The notes under the pieces: model-generated
Told to the model about the DNA's origin: nothing
Seen by the model: only the letters and a program-made list of their open reading frames with translations
Databases searched by the model: none
Part shown: one piece after another, positions 22,694 through 34,372 of the stretch
Position numbering within the stretch: position 1 is the stretch's first letter
Layout of the letters: every line of letters begins with the position of its first letter
Position numbers and translations under genes: made by a program
Assembly (NCBI RefSeq): GCF_018687715.1
Contig: NC_056755.1
Coordinates: 19,660,001-19,724,000, forward strand
From: Carya illinoinensis
Taxonomy: Eukaryota > Streptophyta > Magnoliopsida > Fagales > Juglandaceae
Reading direction: 5' to 3'
DNA length: 64,000 bases

Positions 22694-23041
22694 GATGGAA
22701 ATTACTGATCTTTTTAAAACTTTTCATTTGCTCCCTAGGATATAAAGGATTAATTCCATAATTAAAATTTAAAACCTTCTTTGAGGATTGAATAAGAGCT
22801 TATAGTAGAATTCATTCAATTAGATAGCTATAGCTTCAATTTTTGTACATATATATATACTAGGACAGGATCAATGTGCAAAACAAGTTTGCATAGTTGG
22901 GTAAAATGAAATTATTTTAAAAAAAAATAATATATATTTCATAAAAAAGTTGATTTCAATCAATAATTTAAGGCATATGGGAAAAATATGAATTCTAGCA
23001 AATATTTAGGGGTAATGATAGTTAAGTAGAGTATAATAATT

Positions 23042-23212
23042 GAGTTTTGCTACATACAAGCAAAGTCACGCACTAATCTGCATACCAATACTGATTCCTT
23101 CATACTTAAAATTTAAATTAGCACTGTTTTCAATAAAATTTACTTTTTGACCAATCACAATAGATTGGTGCACATATTAATGCACAATTGTGTTTGCAAC
23201 TAGATTTTTTCT
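23042..23212. mobile_element. 171-bp hAT-type MITE, copy 1
   Basis: Bounded by the exact 8-bp duplication TAATAATT (23034-23041 and 23213-23220). It starts GAGTTTTGCTACATAC and ends AACTAGATTTTTTCT. Inverted similarity between its ends is visible in GCACTAATCTGCATACCAAT against ATTGGTGCACATATTAATGC. A second 171-bp copy is at 42530-42700. Confidence 0.85.
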
Positions 23213-23868
23213 TAATAATTACATGCTTGCATAGATTAAAAGATAAAAATATTAGTTTAAAATATAACATAGTGCAATACATATTTATAACATTGATAGT
23301 TGTAGAAAAATTGCATGCGATAAGTTTAATACAAGTAACAAGTATAACAAAAACATTAGTTTAAAATATGAGTCCTTTGATATTTCTACTATGATCCATA
23401 ATTTGGTGTCATCAATAGAGATTACATTAAAATTCTAGTGCTTCTGTTGGTTAAGTTGGTCAGGGTTTACAAAAAGTTGAATCATCTACTCTTTCTATGA
23501 AGATTGTGCTACAATATTTTCTATATATGACAAATATTCATATAAAGTAAAATTTTAATAGCTTTGCATGATTAATAAAAACTTAAAGAACTTATATGCT
23601 AGAAATTGATATCATGTAAATTAATACAAATCTCAGAATGCCATGTTTTTAATTAAATTACTATGCATGTTATAAATAAAAATAAAAATGACATAACAAA
23701 CAAGTATATAAAATCAATCAAAATGGTTTTGTTATAATTTGCTTTTAATAGTTTTATTTTTAATATAAACCCCAATGTACTTATAGATAATGTAGTAAAT
23801 ATGTCAGAAATTCTAAAATAGATTTTTTTACTCACAAAAATAAAGTAATGGAAAATAAGAAAACATAT

Positions 23869-25908
23869 CTCACCAGTATGATTCATAAGCTCAATTGTTG
23901 AACAACTGAATGATTCTTCTATAACTTCACCAAACATAATAGCAGGCAGTCTTTCTGTACCATCGTCACGTTCAACATATGCTCAACAACTATAAATTTA
24001 ATGTAAATATCATTTTAAGTTTGAATCAATAAAAATTACACATTAAATTTGTCACATAAATTATCAAATAAAAAATTTGAAAGATATATATCGTGGTTGA
24101 GAAATGTTTTGGTGTTTGCAATGGTGATAAAGGAATTTATCATTGTAATCATAACCAGTTCCTTTATTACAGTCAATACATGATATGTAAAAAAGTAGTT
24201 GGCACAAGTCAATTACAATTATCTTTGCCTGTATCCAAAAACTGGTTTTCTACATTATATTAGAAATAATTTTTTAGATGAAATAATTGTATAAATATTT
24301 GAATTTGTTACTAAAAATAGAATTTTATTGTCATGGATTGTAAACTTTTGATCAACTTAGCAACATCACAATTCTTGATTATTTCTCGAATACCAATAGA
24401 AGATAGAGACATAGGTGGGTATTTCAAGTATTTTGCAATAATACTCTCAAGTAATGAATTACTAATCATCACCTTTAAAATTCATAAAAACAAATGCAAC
24501 ATAAGAAAGAAAAATATGAAGATTTCAATATTCAAGTGGCATGAAACTTATATTTTAAGTATATAATATAAAAGAAATAATGACTTATTTGTAACAATTA
24601 CCACTTTTGCAATAAAGTTTCTTCAGGAACAACATGATTAATTGCAAATATACTTTTTAGACTTGATGAAATAGATAATCCTTCATTGAAAATAGAGATC
24701 ATGATTAATGCAAGCATATACGATATAAAAGAAAATATAAGATTGTTAATTATTAAAAATACCATTATAAGAACTAACTCTTATTCTTGTACAAAGTATA
24801 ATTGGCTTTGTTCTAATTATTTCTGAGATTTGTTTGCATTCATTTTGCACAAATCAACCCCACATAGTTAAATATATAAGGTTTAACCTATAAAATTGGA
24901 ATAAAAAATAATTAATAAAATATGCAAGAAATTAAGATTGAAACTCAAAAATTTGTAAACAAGCGAACAACTAAAAAAATATTTTTACCTTTAATCAATA
25001 ATATATATTTCTTGAATAATTGTTGATTTATGCGTTGAAGTTATCTCTCTACATGACTTGATATGGATCGCAACAGCTAAAATATCTGATAAATAAGATT
25101 TAAATTTTTAATGTATTAATAATTAAAGATTTTAAAATAAAGAGTAAATGACATATTTTTGCAATTGAGTCTTTTTAAGTGTCTAATTCATTGAACAGAA
25201 TGAGTTGGTACTTTGGTGGCTCCAATTGTTCTTCATCGTCTGGAACTTCCTCAATTATCGTTTTAGAATTTAAGATCCATTGATATTGATGTGTTTCAAT
25301 TCTATACTTCAGATCTAATGACCTCACATATGCATTGCTGATGTAATATGATCGAAAAATATGCAAAGTGTCATCTTGTGAATCAATATCTTTATCAAAC
25401 ATCGTAACTTCTAGTCAATTTCCTTGTATAGTATAAAACATTATAGCGAATAATTTACAATAAAAAATTATAATGAATAATTGAGTATAATAATTTTTTT
25501 TGATTTAAAATTGATTTTGGGTTTTAAAAGAATAATATTTTTTAAAATGTGTTACACGTAGAGAACTAAATGAATGAAACATCATCGACATTTATATAAT
25601 ATGAAAAGATTTAAAAAATCCAATATCAAAAGACACAACAAATCAGTAGTTAAAAAAAAAAAAAAAGCTTAATAGACAAGATGCAAAAATAACAAAATCC
25701 ATTCCTAGTTTCCTGTACAATAATAAAAAAAAAAGACAATAAATAGAAACAAATACTTTACTTATGGATCAATCAATGTTAGACTTTGGTACTTCACTAG
25801 TTAGCATTGACCTGTTCGTTTGGGTGATTTGTCTGCCACGATCATTTTGATTTTCCAATTCTTTGTATTTGGAGTGATATCATTTATTGATGTATAAACC
25901 GTCCGCAT
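23869..25908 (-). pseudogene. Replication protein A large-subunit-like (RPA1/RPA70) pseudogene, about six or more exons
   Basis: The minus strand encodes, in order, successive blocks of the plant RPA70-like family, which binds single-stranded DNA through OB folds. Exon 1 (25908-25812) has ATG then SINDITPNTKNWKIK and a donor CAG|GT. Exon 2 (about 25425-25175) has LEVTMFDKDID, TYYISNA-type SYYISNAYVR, and YQWILNSKTIIEEVPDDEE. Exon 3 (about 25085-24995) has LAVAIHIKSCREITSTHK then IIQEIYIID. Exon 4 (about 24885-24765) has LIYLTMWG*FVQNECKQI then KPIILCTRIRVSSYNG. The next (about 24720-24600) has LSISSSLKSIFAINHVVPEE. The zinc-ribbon exon (about 24220-24100) has YISCIDCNKGTG then FLYHHCKHQNISQPR, with the third zinc Cys changed to Tyr. 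The final one (about 23960-23869) has IMFGEVIEESFSCSTIEL and MNHTGE. In-frame stops in exons 2, 3 and 4 (for example GN*LEVT, IID*R) mark it as dead. RPA-like copies often travel in plant Helitrons, but no Helitron ends were found. Confidence 0.8.
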
Positions 25909-25919
25909 CTTTAAAGCTG

Positions 25920-28150
25920 TTCACATACAAAGATATTGAATGTATAAGTAGAGTAAACCTAATACTAAATTAAAAAATTGCAAAGAGAATTAAAGAATAC
26001 AATAGATTAAAGAACACAATACTAAACATATAGAAAAAAGAATTATATTATATGAGCATTTTTGTTTAAGTAGTTAAACTATAATTATACAATTGTTTAA
26101 GTATGTACTAATGGTTTATAAAAGGAAAATAGTTCTTCTACAGGTAGGCAAAACTACGTCCCAACAACACACCAATGCTGACATGGTAGGTTAATATATA
26201 AAAAAAAGAGTGAAAAATGAGGGAAACAAAATACATATGATGAAGAAGAACTCGTCCTACTATTTTCATCTGTCCCATCTGTGGCGTCTGCTCCAAACCC
26301 ACCACCTCCACGGATCTCCTCCGCCATTCTCATCTCTGCTCGCCAACTCCTCTCTAACTTTCTCTAATTTCATCTCTCATTTTCATATCTTCTTGGAGCA
26401 TTACAGATTACTCCCTGTTTAGCTTCAAAGTTTACATTAGAGTACATAGTAGTCTGAGCAGGAGAATTGCACCCAACATTCCACTTTCATATGTAAAAAT
26501 CATCTTCCCAAAAAGGTATTTACTTTCACATTTTTAGTTTTATTGTTCATCTAAAAAATAATGTAACTTTTCACCACTTTTCATCCAACACAAGTCAAAT
26601 GCGGGGGCGGGGGTTTTGAGGCTGCATTCGTTATTTTCCTGTAAACAAGGTAGATTTCTCTCATCTTGCAAGCCAAGAAAATAGGGAATCAAAAGCACTG
26701 AGTCAAGGGTGCTTCATCTGGATCATTAAGCCGACAAAAAGTCTGCAGGTGGCATACCTTCAAGTAAGCCTATTGGATTTGTGAGGATGTCACTATGTAT
26801 ATTGTCAATTTGCATGTCTTCTTTCAATTGACACCCACCAACTTCTTTTGTCTAAAATGCTTTTTTTTTTTGTTATCTTGCATAAGTAATAGACTTTAGA
26901 GATTGATGCGAGAGTGAACATCTTTGGCTTGTTGGAATAGAAGGTAAATTTGATTAGACTTAGATTTCCAAGAAATTTTATTTGTAAATGGTTCAAATAT
27001 ATGAAATTTGAATCTTGGCTACCCAAAAAAAGGAAAAGAAAAAAGAAAAATTGAAGAACAGAAATGCTAGCTATAAAGTACTCTTGCAATTTTCCGTTAG
27101 CCAAGAAAGTAAAACAAAAATTAGAGAAAAAAGTACCAAACGTCTTGCTGAATACAAGGTCCAGTACCTTATTTATTGCTTGGAATATGATTAGAGTAGT
27201 TTTGTCCCTCTTGCCATGTCTCATTGGTTAGAAAATTTGCTAACATTATAGCTCAGAAGTCAATTGATCTTGTGGTTTTTGCCTGATGAAATGCAATTAT
27301 CCTTTCATCCTTGCTAGATACAATCTGGGACCCAATTGGTCAATTTTTATGTGCTTCTGAAATATTACATGATATTCAAATTTTTTACAAGAGAAAGTTA
27401 CAATTTCTGTATTTCCTCTTATTGATTCCTTTTACAAGAGCAAATTGAAAATGTCATTGCTATTGAAACACAATAATTTAACACAAGCCGCTGGAGTTGC
27501 CTCAGTCATCTTATCATAATTTTCAAAATAATCATAATTGTGGTTCTTAATGGATCTCAGTAGCCTAAGCCCTCTTGTTACTTGAGTAATCTTAGGAGAT
27601 TATATTATAGCATGAGTTCCTAGAGAAATGTTGAACTTCCATTTAAAAAGATGCATTATGTGACAGGTTGGCTCTAACTGAATCTTATAGAGAAAGCAAA
27701 TGAGGTAAATGAGACAGCTCATCTTGGTTCAAATCAAAGGGGAGAAGCAAAGAGTGGTGTCAGTTCAGAAATAGAAATGTTTGAAAAAAACTTGAATAAA
27801 TAGAATAACAAAATTTGGATGGTCCAAACCTCTCTAATTTTCAATTTTCTGTTGAAGGTAAAGGGATCGAAAGAAAGATACATCCAACACCCGAAACAGT
27901 TCTAATCCTTTTGCCTTATAAAATAGCGAGAATGAGAATCAATAAGTTTTGATTTTGATGTTATTCATGCCTCTTTTGTTGATGATGATATTGTGTTGGT
28001 ACCTCATAGATACACAAGTCAAGCTTTGGGTTACACTGTTCTCATCTTATTCATTTATTTATTATCAGAATTCTAGATGGATCCCAGCAATTGTAACATT
28101 TTGAACATATTTGAATAATATGCATAGGCTAGAAAAAGTATAGGATGATA
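25920..28150. other. Intergenic stretch without a recognisable gene
   Basis: AT-rich sequence with a proline/histidine-rich 70-codon frame (26210-26422) that looks like chance, T-rich stretches, and one copy of a 74-bp direct repeat (27351-27424). No domain was recognised. Confidence 0.45.
27351..27424. repeat. 74-bp direct repeat, copy 1 (copy 2 at 28171-28244)
   Basis: Both copies share GATATTCAAATTTTTTACAA and GTTACAATTTCTGTATTTCC, with only a handful of differences, 820 bases apart. No flanking LTR or TIR features are apparent. Confidence 0.75.
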
Positions 28151-28170
28151 GGTAACCTTGAATTGTAAAT

Positions 28171-28244
28171 GTGCTCTTGAAATATTATATGATATTCAAA
28201 TTTTTTACAAGAGGAAGTTACAATTTCTGTATTTCCTCTTACTA
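28171..28244. repeat. 74-bp direct repeat, copy 2
   Basis: Partner of the copy at 27351-27424, same orientation. The flanks differ, so this is a short duplication and not part of a larger repeat that I can see. Confidence 0.75.
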
Positions 28245-28587
28245 ATTCTTGTGTGGGTATGTGGTTATTTATTTATTTTTTCTCACTCGATGGGAAACAA
28301 ACGGATAGTTGTAATTATTACTTCATCTTGCCTCAATACATAAATGGACAGTGTAATTGGAAGATCTCTATCCATCTATTTCTCTTACTTTATATCCTCT
28401 TGAAGTCTTGAGGAAGTAAATGCAAGAAAAAGAAAGCAAAAGGAAGTAAATGAAGTCTTGAGGATCTCTATCCATCTGCTACTTGACAAAAGAAGAGAAA
28501 AAAAATACTAAGGTCAATTTTCAATGTTCAATAAGGTCCACATATTTAATTCCCAGGTAAAACCTGTTCCTCACATGAGTGATCAAT

Positions 28588-28775
28588 GACTATATCCATT
28601 AAATTAAAGTGAAGAAAATACATATGACTACGTCCATTAAATCAAAATACACATGACATCCATTAAATCAAAATACACATGGCTGCGTCCATTACAACAA
28701 AATACACACGACTACGTCCATTAAATCAAAATACACATGACTACGTCCATTACAACAAAATAAACAATGACTGCA
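28588..28775. repeat. Minisatellite, about six units of 29 bp
   Basis: The unit reads GACTACGTCCATTAAATC then AAAATACACAT, with variants (GGCTGCG, TACAACAAAA) and one unit shortened by 3 bases. It starts directly downstream of the stop codon of the GRF-finger pseudogene. Confidence 0.85.
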
Positions 28776-28787
28776 TTCAGTGGGCAT

Positions 28788-29370
28788 TCATTGTGATTGT
28801 ATCAAGTACAATGACACTAATATAAGAATTAGCCAATAGATACAAAGAAGTATGCTCGTTGCCTTTGAATATCCCAACTTCATCTTTACAATCTTTTCTT
28901 CACTTTTTCAAAGCTCTTCCTTACTTTTTTGAAGCTCTTCCTCTCTTTTTCGAAGATCTTCCTCCTTCATTGACAACTTAGTTTCTATCTTCACAAGTGA
29001 TTTTTCATTGACCTCACTGCTATCTGCCCATTTAAAAAAGTTGCAATGCGTTTACCCTTGATTATAAACAAACAAACAACAGGTATATAAAATAAGCTAA
29101 TTTAGATGCACAATAGGCATGTAAAAGAAGCTTGTAAAATAAGTTAATTTAGATGCACACTAATGTAATTGATATTGTTTATCCCTTCGTATTGTACTTT
29201 AGACACCCAAAGAATGATTGCCCCAGATTTTTTGGCATATTCGATGTTCTAAGTGACGCAGGCTTTCCACAAGTGCACATTGGGTTATTCCTCAAAGAAT
29301 GATTAACAAGAAAAGATGAAGAAATTGACGATGACATCCTATCACAAGGAATTGAAGTATGGCTTTTCAT
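28788..29370 (-). pseudogene. GRF zinc-finger protein with coiled coil and C-terminal membrane segment, decayed
   Basis: Exon 1 (29370 to about 29183) encodes a Ser-rich start (SSSISSSF) and a GRF-type zinc finger: CTCGKPASLRTSNMPKNLGQ then FFGCLKYN. Exon 2 (about 29042-28788) supplies the last zinc ligand and Trp (CNFFKWADSSEVNEKS), a charged helix likely to coil (KEEDLRKREEELQKSKEEL), and a hydrophobic tail (SILLCIYWLILILVSLYLI). This is the architecture of a large plant family of small uncharacterised GRF-finger proteins, some with a terminal membrane anchor. The donor after TACAATACGAAGG reads GATAAAC instead of a GT donor, and a TGA interrupts the coiled coil (KEEL*KSEEK), so the copy is probably dead. 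Function is unknown for the family. Confidence 0.7.
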
Positions 29371-29379
29371 AATATACCG

Positions 29380-29890
29380 TTTGTCTTGGAATGCATACTT
29401 TTGTTCTGGAATCTGTTAGTGGTAATGCATACTTTTATTCTGATATTTATTTTGGAGAATGTTTAACGTAATTTTCTTTTTCATAACTCTTATCATCCCT
29501 TTTAACTTGTACTATTAATAGAAGTACTGCAAGAAACATAAACCTTTCTATTGAAGAAAAAAATTATTGTTTTAACATGCAAATTTTCCACAATAAAAAC
29601 ATGGCAGCAACAAACTAGAGATTCTGTAATCGATTTATGTTCCCATTGGGAAGCAGTTCTGGAGAAATCTACTCACAACCCCTCATTTGTCTCCATGTTA
29701 TTCCTCAACTAAAAGTAAGGTTTTTCAATAAATTTAGGAGCTTAGTTCTCCTTTCATTAAAAAAAAAAAAAAAAACTTAATATGCTTTTTCATGGTGGTA
29801 ATAATATTTATGTTTTTGTTCTTATTTATTAGAGTTAACTTAGTTATTCATTTTCTCTCACTTATTCCATGGTCATATAGAAGGTGGTTG
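29380..29890. other. Intergenic stretch, nothing recognisable
   Basis: AT-rich, with a poly(A) run at about 29759-29775. It ends where similarity to the copia reverse transcriptase begins (about 29892). Confidence 0.5.
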
Positions 29891-29891
29891 G

Positions 29892-30663
29892 CCAATGCTA
29901 TTCATTTATCTCAGACAAAATACGTATGTGATCTGTTGCAAAGAACCAAAATGGACTTGGCCAAACTTGTCAAATCTCCCATGGCAACTTTTACTCATCT
30001 CTCCCTTAACGATGGCTCTGCTTTTTTTGATCCAACCCTCTATAGAAGCACCGTTGGAAGCCTCCGATATCTGTCCCTTACACGACCTGATGTTGCCTTT
30101 GCTGTAAGCAAAGTTGGCCAGTTCATGCATGACCCAAAACTTCCTCACTGGCAAGCTGTAAAAAGAATATTCAGGTAATTCAAACACACAGCAAACTATG
30201 ACTTGCACATTCGGTCCTCTCCCTCTTACAATCTCCATGCTTTTTCTTATGCGGATTGGGCGGGGTGTCCAGATGACCGTCGCTTCACTGGGAGCTATTG
30301 TGTGTTCATTGGATCAAATATTGTCTCTTGGGGCTCCAAGAAGTAGCAAACAGTTGCTAGATCAAGTACTGAAGCTGAATACAAGACTCTTGCCAACACC
30401 ACTGCTGAATTACTATGGCTGCAGTCACTACTAAAAGAACTTGGCTTGTTTCTATCACACCCACCCACTCTATGGTGTGACAATTTAGGAGCCACATATC
30501 TCTCAGCCAATCTAGTCCTCCATTCAAGAACCAAGCACATGGAAATTGATTGCCATTTTGTATGTGACCTAGTTGCCTCAAACACATTACATGTTGCCTT
30601 CATCTCATCCCGGGATCAACTAGCCAATATATTCACCAAACCTCTGCTGGACTCACGGGAGGG
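29892..30663 (+). mobile_element. Truncated Ty1/copia 3' segment (end of RT and RNase H), tandem to the full element
   Basis: Similarity to 34351-35169 starts abruptly at CCAATGCTATTCATTTATC. The frame covers SPMATFTHLSLNDGSAFFDP and YLSLTRPDVAFAVSKVGQFM, then RNase H (RSSKQ-equivalent, [39 protein letters not shown]). It reads CAG (Gln) where the downstream copy has a TAG stop at 34370. About 50 bp are missing just before the LTR relative to the downstream copy, apparently between short TGCT repeats. It leads straight into the LTR at 30664. Confidence 0.85.
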
Positions 30664-30990
30664 TGATAAAATTACAAAGGATTCCAGCTCAACTTTGACT
30701 CAACACACTAAGTTGTAGAGCTCTACCTCAAATGCACACAAGGACGTCAAGTCATCACAGTTGCAAGAACTCTTTGGAAATTCTTCTCTTTAATCCTCTG
30801 GAATATTCTTGTGTAATTCTATTTGTACTAAAGGCATCTTTCTGTTGTGAGCACTACCATACAGATAGCTGTAGGTTGCCAGCACACCATGTGTTTGTTA
30901 TGATGCCATCATGATCCTCTCTATAAATAAAGCACTGTGTAAATACTCAAGACAATGAGAAATGAACACATAAATTCCTATATTCTAACA
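30664..30990 (+). repeat. Copia LTR, left (shared between truncated and full copy), 327 bp
   Basis: Starts TGATAAAATTAC after the purine tract CGGGAGGG and ends ATTCTAACA. Contains CTCTATAAATAAAG, a TATA box, near 30920. The right LTR (35170-35496) is the same length; by hand count about 23 of 327 positions differ. Confidence 0.9.
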
Positions 30991-31003
30991 TGGCATCAGA
31001 GCC
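30991..31003 (+). other. Primer-binding site (initiator Met tRNA type)
   Basis: TGGCATCAGAGCC immediately follows the left LTR. Plant copia elements typically have TGGTATCAGAGC here, so one base differs from the common form. Confidence 0.85.
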
Positions 31004-31023
31004 ATTCTAAACAAACGTCTCCC

Positions 31024-31915
31024 ATGGTGAAAAACACAAGCCCACAATCACCCACACCTTCTCTTCTTCCCCATCTTTCTCATTTAGTCTCTGTCAAGCT
31101 AACTAATGAGAATTTTCTGCTATGGAAAACTCAAATGGTTCTCTACCTTAAAGGCCAACAACTTTACACGACGTGGATGGGTCAAGTACTCCTCCTCGTT
31201 TCCTTCCCAATACCACCACCCTAAATCTAGACTATCTTACCTGGACCCAAACAGACCAGCTAATCCTCAGCACTCTCATTTCATCCTTTTCGAATAATCT
31301 CGTCACAAAGTGGTTGGAAAAACCACTGCTCTTGATGTCTGGTTAGCTCTAGAAACTCTCTTTGCTTCTCAATCTCATTCCCGAATTATTCAACTACGTT
31401 ACCAGCTTGCCAAAGTCTCAAAAGGCTCTACCCCTATCTCTGAGTATTTTCAAAAAGTAAAACACCTTTCCAATACCATGAGCGCAACTGGAACTCCTCT
31501 TTCATCTGATGAATTTGTCTCCTATTTACTTGCAGGCCTTAACAGTGACTATGATGCCTTAGTCACTTCTGTTACCGCTCGCATTGAGCCTCTTTCCTCT
31601 GAAGAAATTTACAGTCTCTTACTCACTCATGAAAGTCGTTTGTCCCACTCTAATCATCTTCCCAGCTCAACAAACTTCTCTGCCAATTTTACCTCTAGTT
31701 CTTCTTCTTGTGTCCGTGGATTCCACTGAGGTAATAATCATGGTGGTTTCTGTGGTCGTGGCAGAGGTCGTAACAACTCCTTTTCTCCTCTACCGTCCTC
31801 ATACAATTCTTCTCAACAATTTCCTTCTCTTCCCCACTCCAAACCCATCTACCAACTCTTTGGAAAAGTTGGCCATGTTGTCATGCATTGCTATCATAGA
31901 TTTGACCAGGCCTAT
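31024..31915 (+). pseudogene. Copia gag (UBN2-type) with degraded zinc knuckle
   Basis: The first frame (ATG at 31024) has the copia gag opening SVKLTNENFLLWKTQMVLYL. After a frameshift near 31215 it continues with VWLALETLFASQSHSRIIQL, LSSDEFVSYLLAGLNSDYD and SSEEIYSLLLTHESRL. A stop at 31727-31729 precedes a frame with GKVGHVVMHCYHRFDQ, the zinc knuckle. Its first two Cys are replaced (YQLFGK), so it probably cannot bind zinc. Confidence 0.8.
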
Positions 31916-31974
31916 TAGAGTGACCCACTGAAAACTCTAACAGCCCACTACACTACCTCTGCCTCGTCTCCTGA

Positions 31975-32340
31975 CCAGTCGTGGTATCCTGACACCGCTG
32001 CCACAAATCATCTCACCTCTTACTTAGCCAACCTCAACATGCACTCCTCTCCTTATGGTGGTAATGACCAGATACGGGTTGGCGATGACAATGTACTAAC
32101 AATCTCACACATTGGTGATTCTGTTTTCTCCTCTTCTTCTCGTTCCTTCATTCTTAAAAATTTGCTACATGTGCCTAATATCACTAAGAACCTAGTCTCA
32201 GTTAGACAGTTTTGACTTGATAATTTGGTTTTCTTTGAATTTCACATTTCTCATTTTATTGTGAAGGATTCCAAGATGGGGAAACCCCTCCTCTGTGGTC
32301 CCACACATGATGGCCTATACTCCTTTCCAGCTTAATCTTT
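31975..32340 (+). pseudogene. Copia protease remnant
   Basis: WYPDTAATNHLTSYLANLN corresponds to the usual W-x-x-D-S/T-G-A-T-N-H active-site block, with the Gly after Asp-Thr replaced by Ala. ILKNLLHVPNITKNLVSV follows, then a TGA (VRQF*LDN). The domain is recognisable but likely inactive. Confidence 0.75.
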
Positions 32341-32551
32341 ACCACCCCAAGCACTTGTTGGCGAGCGCACTACCTCCACTTAGTGGCACTCACAACATGG
32401 GCATCCTTCCCTCTAGTTAGTCCACCAAATCATATCACACAACTCTCTTACAGTTTCTACTCGTGATCCTCCATCACCATGTTCATCATGCTGTCAAGCA
32501 AAGAGTTCTCAGCAACCTTTCTGTGACTCTCATCAACATTCAATAAAACAT

Positions 32552-33412
32552 TTGCAACTCATCTACTTTGATGTATGGGGTCCTTCCCCAGTTCCTTCAA
32601 GAGATGGTTGTCATTATTATGTAGCCTTTTTAGATGACTTTACTTGTTATACTTGGTGGTTTCCATTAATACAAAAATCAGATGTTGTTAAAGTCTTTAC
32701 TCAATTCCAAACTCATGTTGAATTACTTTTTAATTCCAAAATTCTTTCATTACAAAGTGATTGGGGTGGTGAATACAGATCACTTCACACTCTTCTTCAA
32801 TCAAAAGGAATTTCACACTGTCTATCATGCCCCTATAGTCACCAACAAAATGGTGCCGTGGAAAGAAAATACTGGCATATCGTTGAAACCGGATTAGAAC
32901 TCATGGCCCATGCATCTTTACCTCAACATTTTTGGGCTGATGCCTTCCACGCTGCTGTCTATCTAATAAACCGTCTTTCCACACCAATTCTTCATCATCA
33001 ATCACCATTTCAAAAATTATTTTCCAAACCACCAGATTACACCTTTCTCAGAGTTTTTGGCAATACTTGTTGGTCTCATCTCAGGCCATACAATCGCCAC
33101 AATTTAGATCTACGATCCACACAATGTCTCTTTCTAGGATACAATGATTCTCACAAAGGCTATTGTTGTCTCCATGTTCCTACTAGAAGACTCTATGTCT
33201 CCAGAGATGTTATCTTCAATGAACGTCTTTTTCCTCTTGTTGAAAAATCCTCCACGTCACAAAATAATCCCACGCCCCTTCTTGCCTCTCTTCCATCTAT
33301 TCTCGGCCCACCTCCTAGTCCCAACTTAGCCCCTATTTCTTCTCTTAATCAACTCAGTCCTAGCACGCCATATACCAGGCCAACCTCAACCCAACACTCA
33401 TCACCTTCTTAG
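32552..33412 (+). pseudogene. Copia integrase core and C-terminal region
   Basis: A 286-codon open stretch. The D,D-35-E residues are all visible in YFDVWGPSP, SLQSDWGGEYRSL and NGAVERKYWH. The conserved downstream block FHAAVYLINRLSTP and the GKGY-like FLGYNDSHKGYCC follow. The upstream HHCC zinc-binding part is disrupted (about 32340-32550). The frame ends at a TAG at 33410-33412 in a Ser/Pro-rich linker before the RT frame. Confidence 0.85.
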
Positions 33413-33442
33413 CCTGATACCTCACCCGACACTCTTAGCTCT

Positions 33443-34372
33443 TTGTCCTCTCCAGAATCATCCAGCACGTCTTCTTCCTCGCAAGCTCTACCATCTAACC
33501 CAACTCCTCCTCCAGGACCTATCATCACTAGATCTCACACCAACTCTCTTTGTCCTAAAAAATTCACTGATGGTACAGTGCTTTGGCCACCTCCCCATAG
33601 CTATCTTACCATCACTAGCTCCATCCCTGAAAATCCCAATTCCAACACAGAGGTTGTTAAACACCAACCATGGCGAAAAGTCATGTCTGATGAATTTCAT
33701 GCTCTTTTGCAGATGAACACTTGGACCCTGGTTCCCTCATCTGGCGTCACAAATTTAATTAGTTGCAAGTGGGTCTTCCGTACCAAGAAGCTTTCAAATG
33801 GTTCTGTCGAGCGCTACAAGGCTCGTTTGGTAGCCAAGGGATTTCATCAACATGAAGGTATCGATTTCTCTGAAACTTTTAGTTCAATTGTTAAAACCAC
33901 TACCATCCGAACCATTCTTTCAATTGCTGTGTCTAAACGCTGGCCCCTTAGGCAATTAGACATTAGCAATGTCTTCCTTCATGGGGATCTTCAAGAACAA
34001 GTGCACATGTCTCAACCAATCGGTTTCATAAATCCTAATTATCCTCATCATGTGTGTCGCTTGAACAGGGTCATCTATGGTCTCAAACAAGCACCACGAG
34101 CATGGTTCTCCAAATTGAGCTCACATCTCATTGAAATTGGATTTACACCATCAATTTCTGACCCCTCTCTCTTCATTTACAATAATAATTCTGTTATCAT
34201 TTTTATTCTAGTGTATGCCGACGACATAATTCTCATTGGCTCCAGTTCGGATGCCATCACCTCTATCCTCACCCTTCTCAGCACATCCTTTCCAGTCAAA
34301 GACTTGGGTCCCCTTAGATTTTTTCTTGGTCTAGAAATAAATACCATGTCCAATGGTATTCATTTATCTTAG
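33443..34372 (+). pseudogene. Copia reverse transcriptase
   Basis: A 309-codon open frame. It contains the copia RT opening (EFHALLQMNTWTLVP, CKWVFRTKKLSNGSVERYKA), the LDISNVFLHGDLQEQV block (usually DVxNAFLHG, here Ser-Asn in place of Val-x-Asn-Ala) and the catalytic LVYADDIILIG. It stops at a TAG (34370-34372, IHLS*TKYV); the truncated upstream copy retains Gln at this position, so the nonsense change is specific to this copy. Confidence 0.88.

Noticed and set aside
28588..28775. Regularly repeated 29-bp units considered as a CRISPR-like array
   Set aside because: The units are contiguous, without unique spacers, and the context is a plant nuclear genome.
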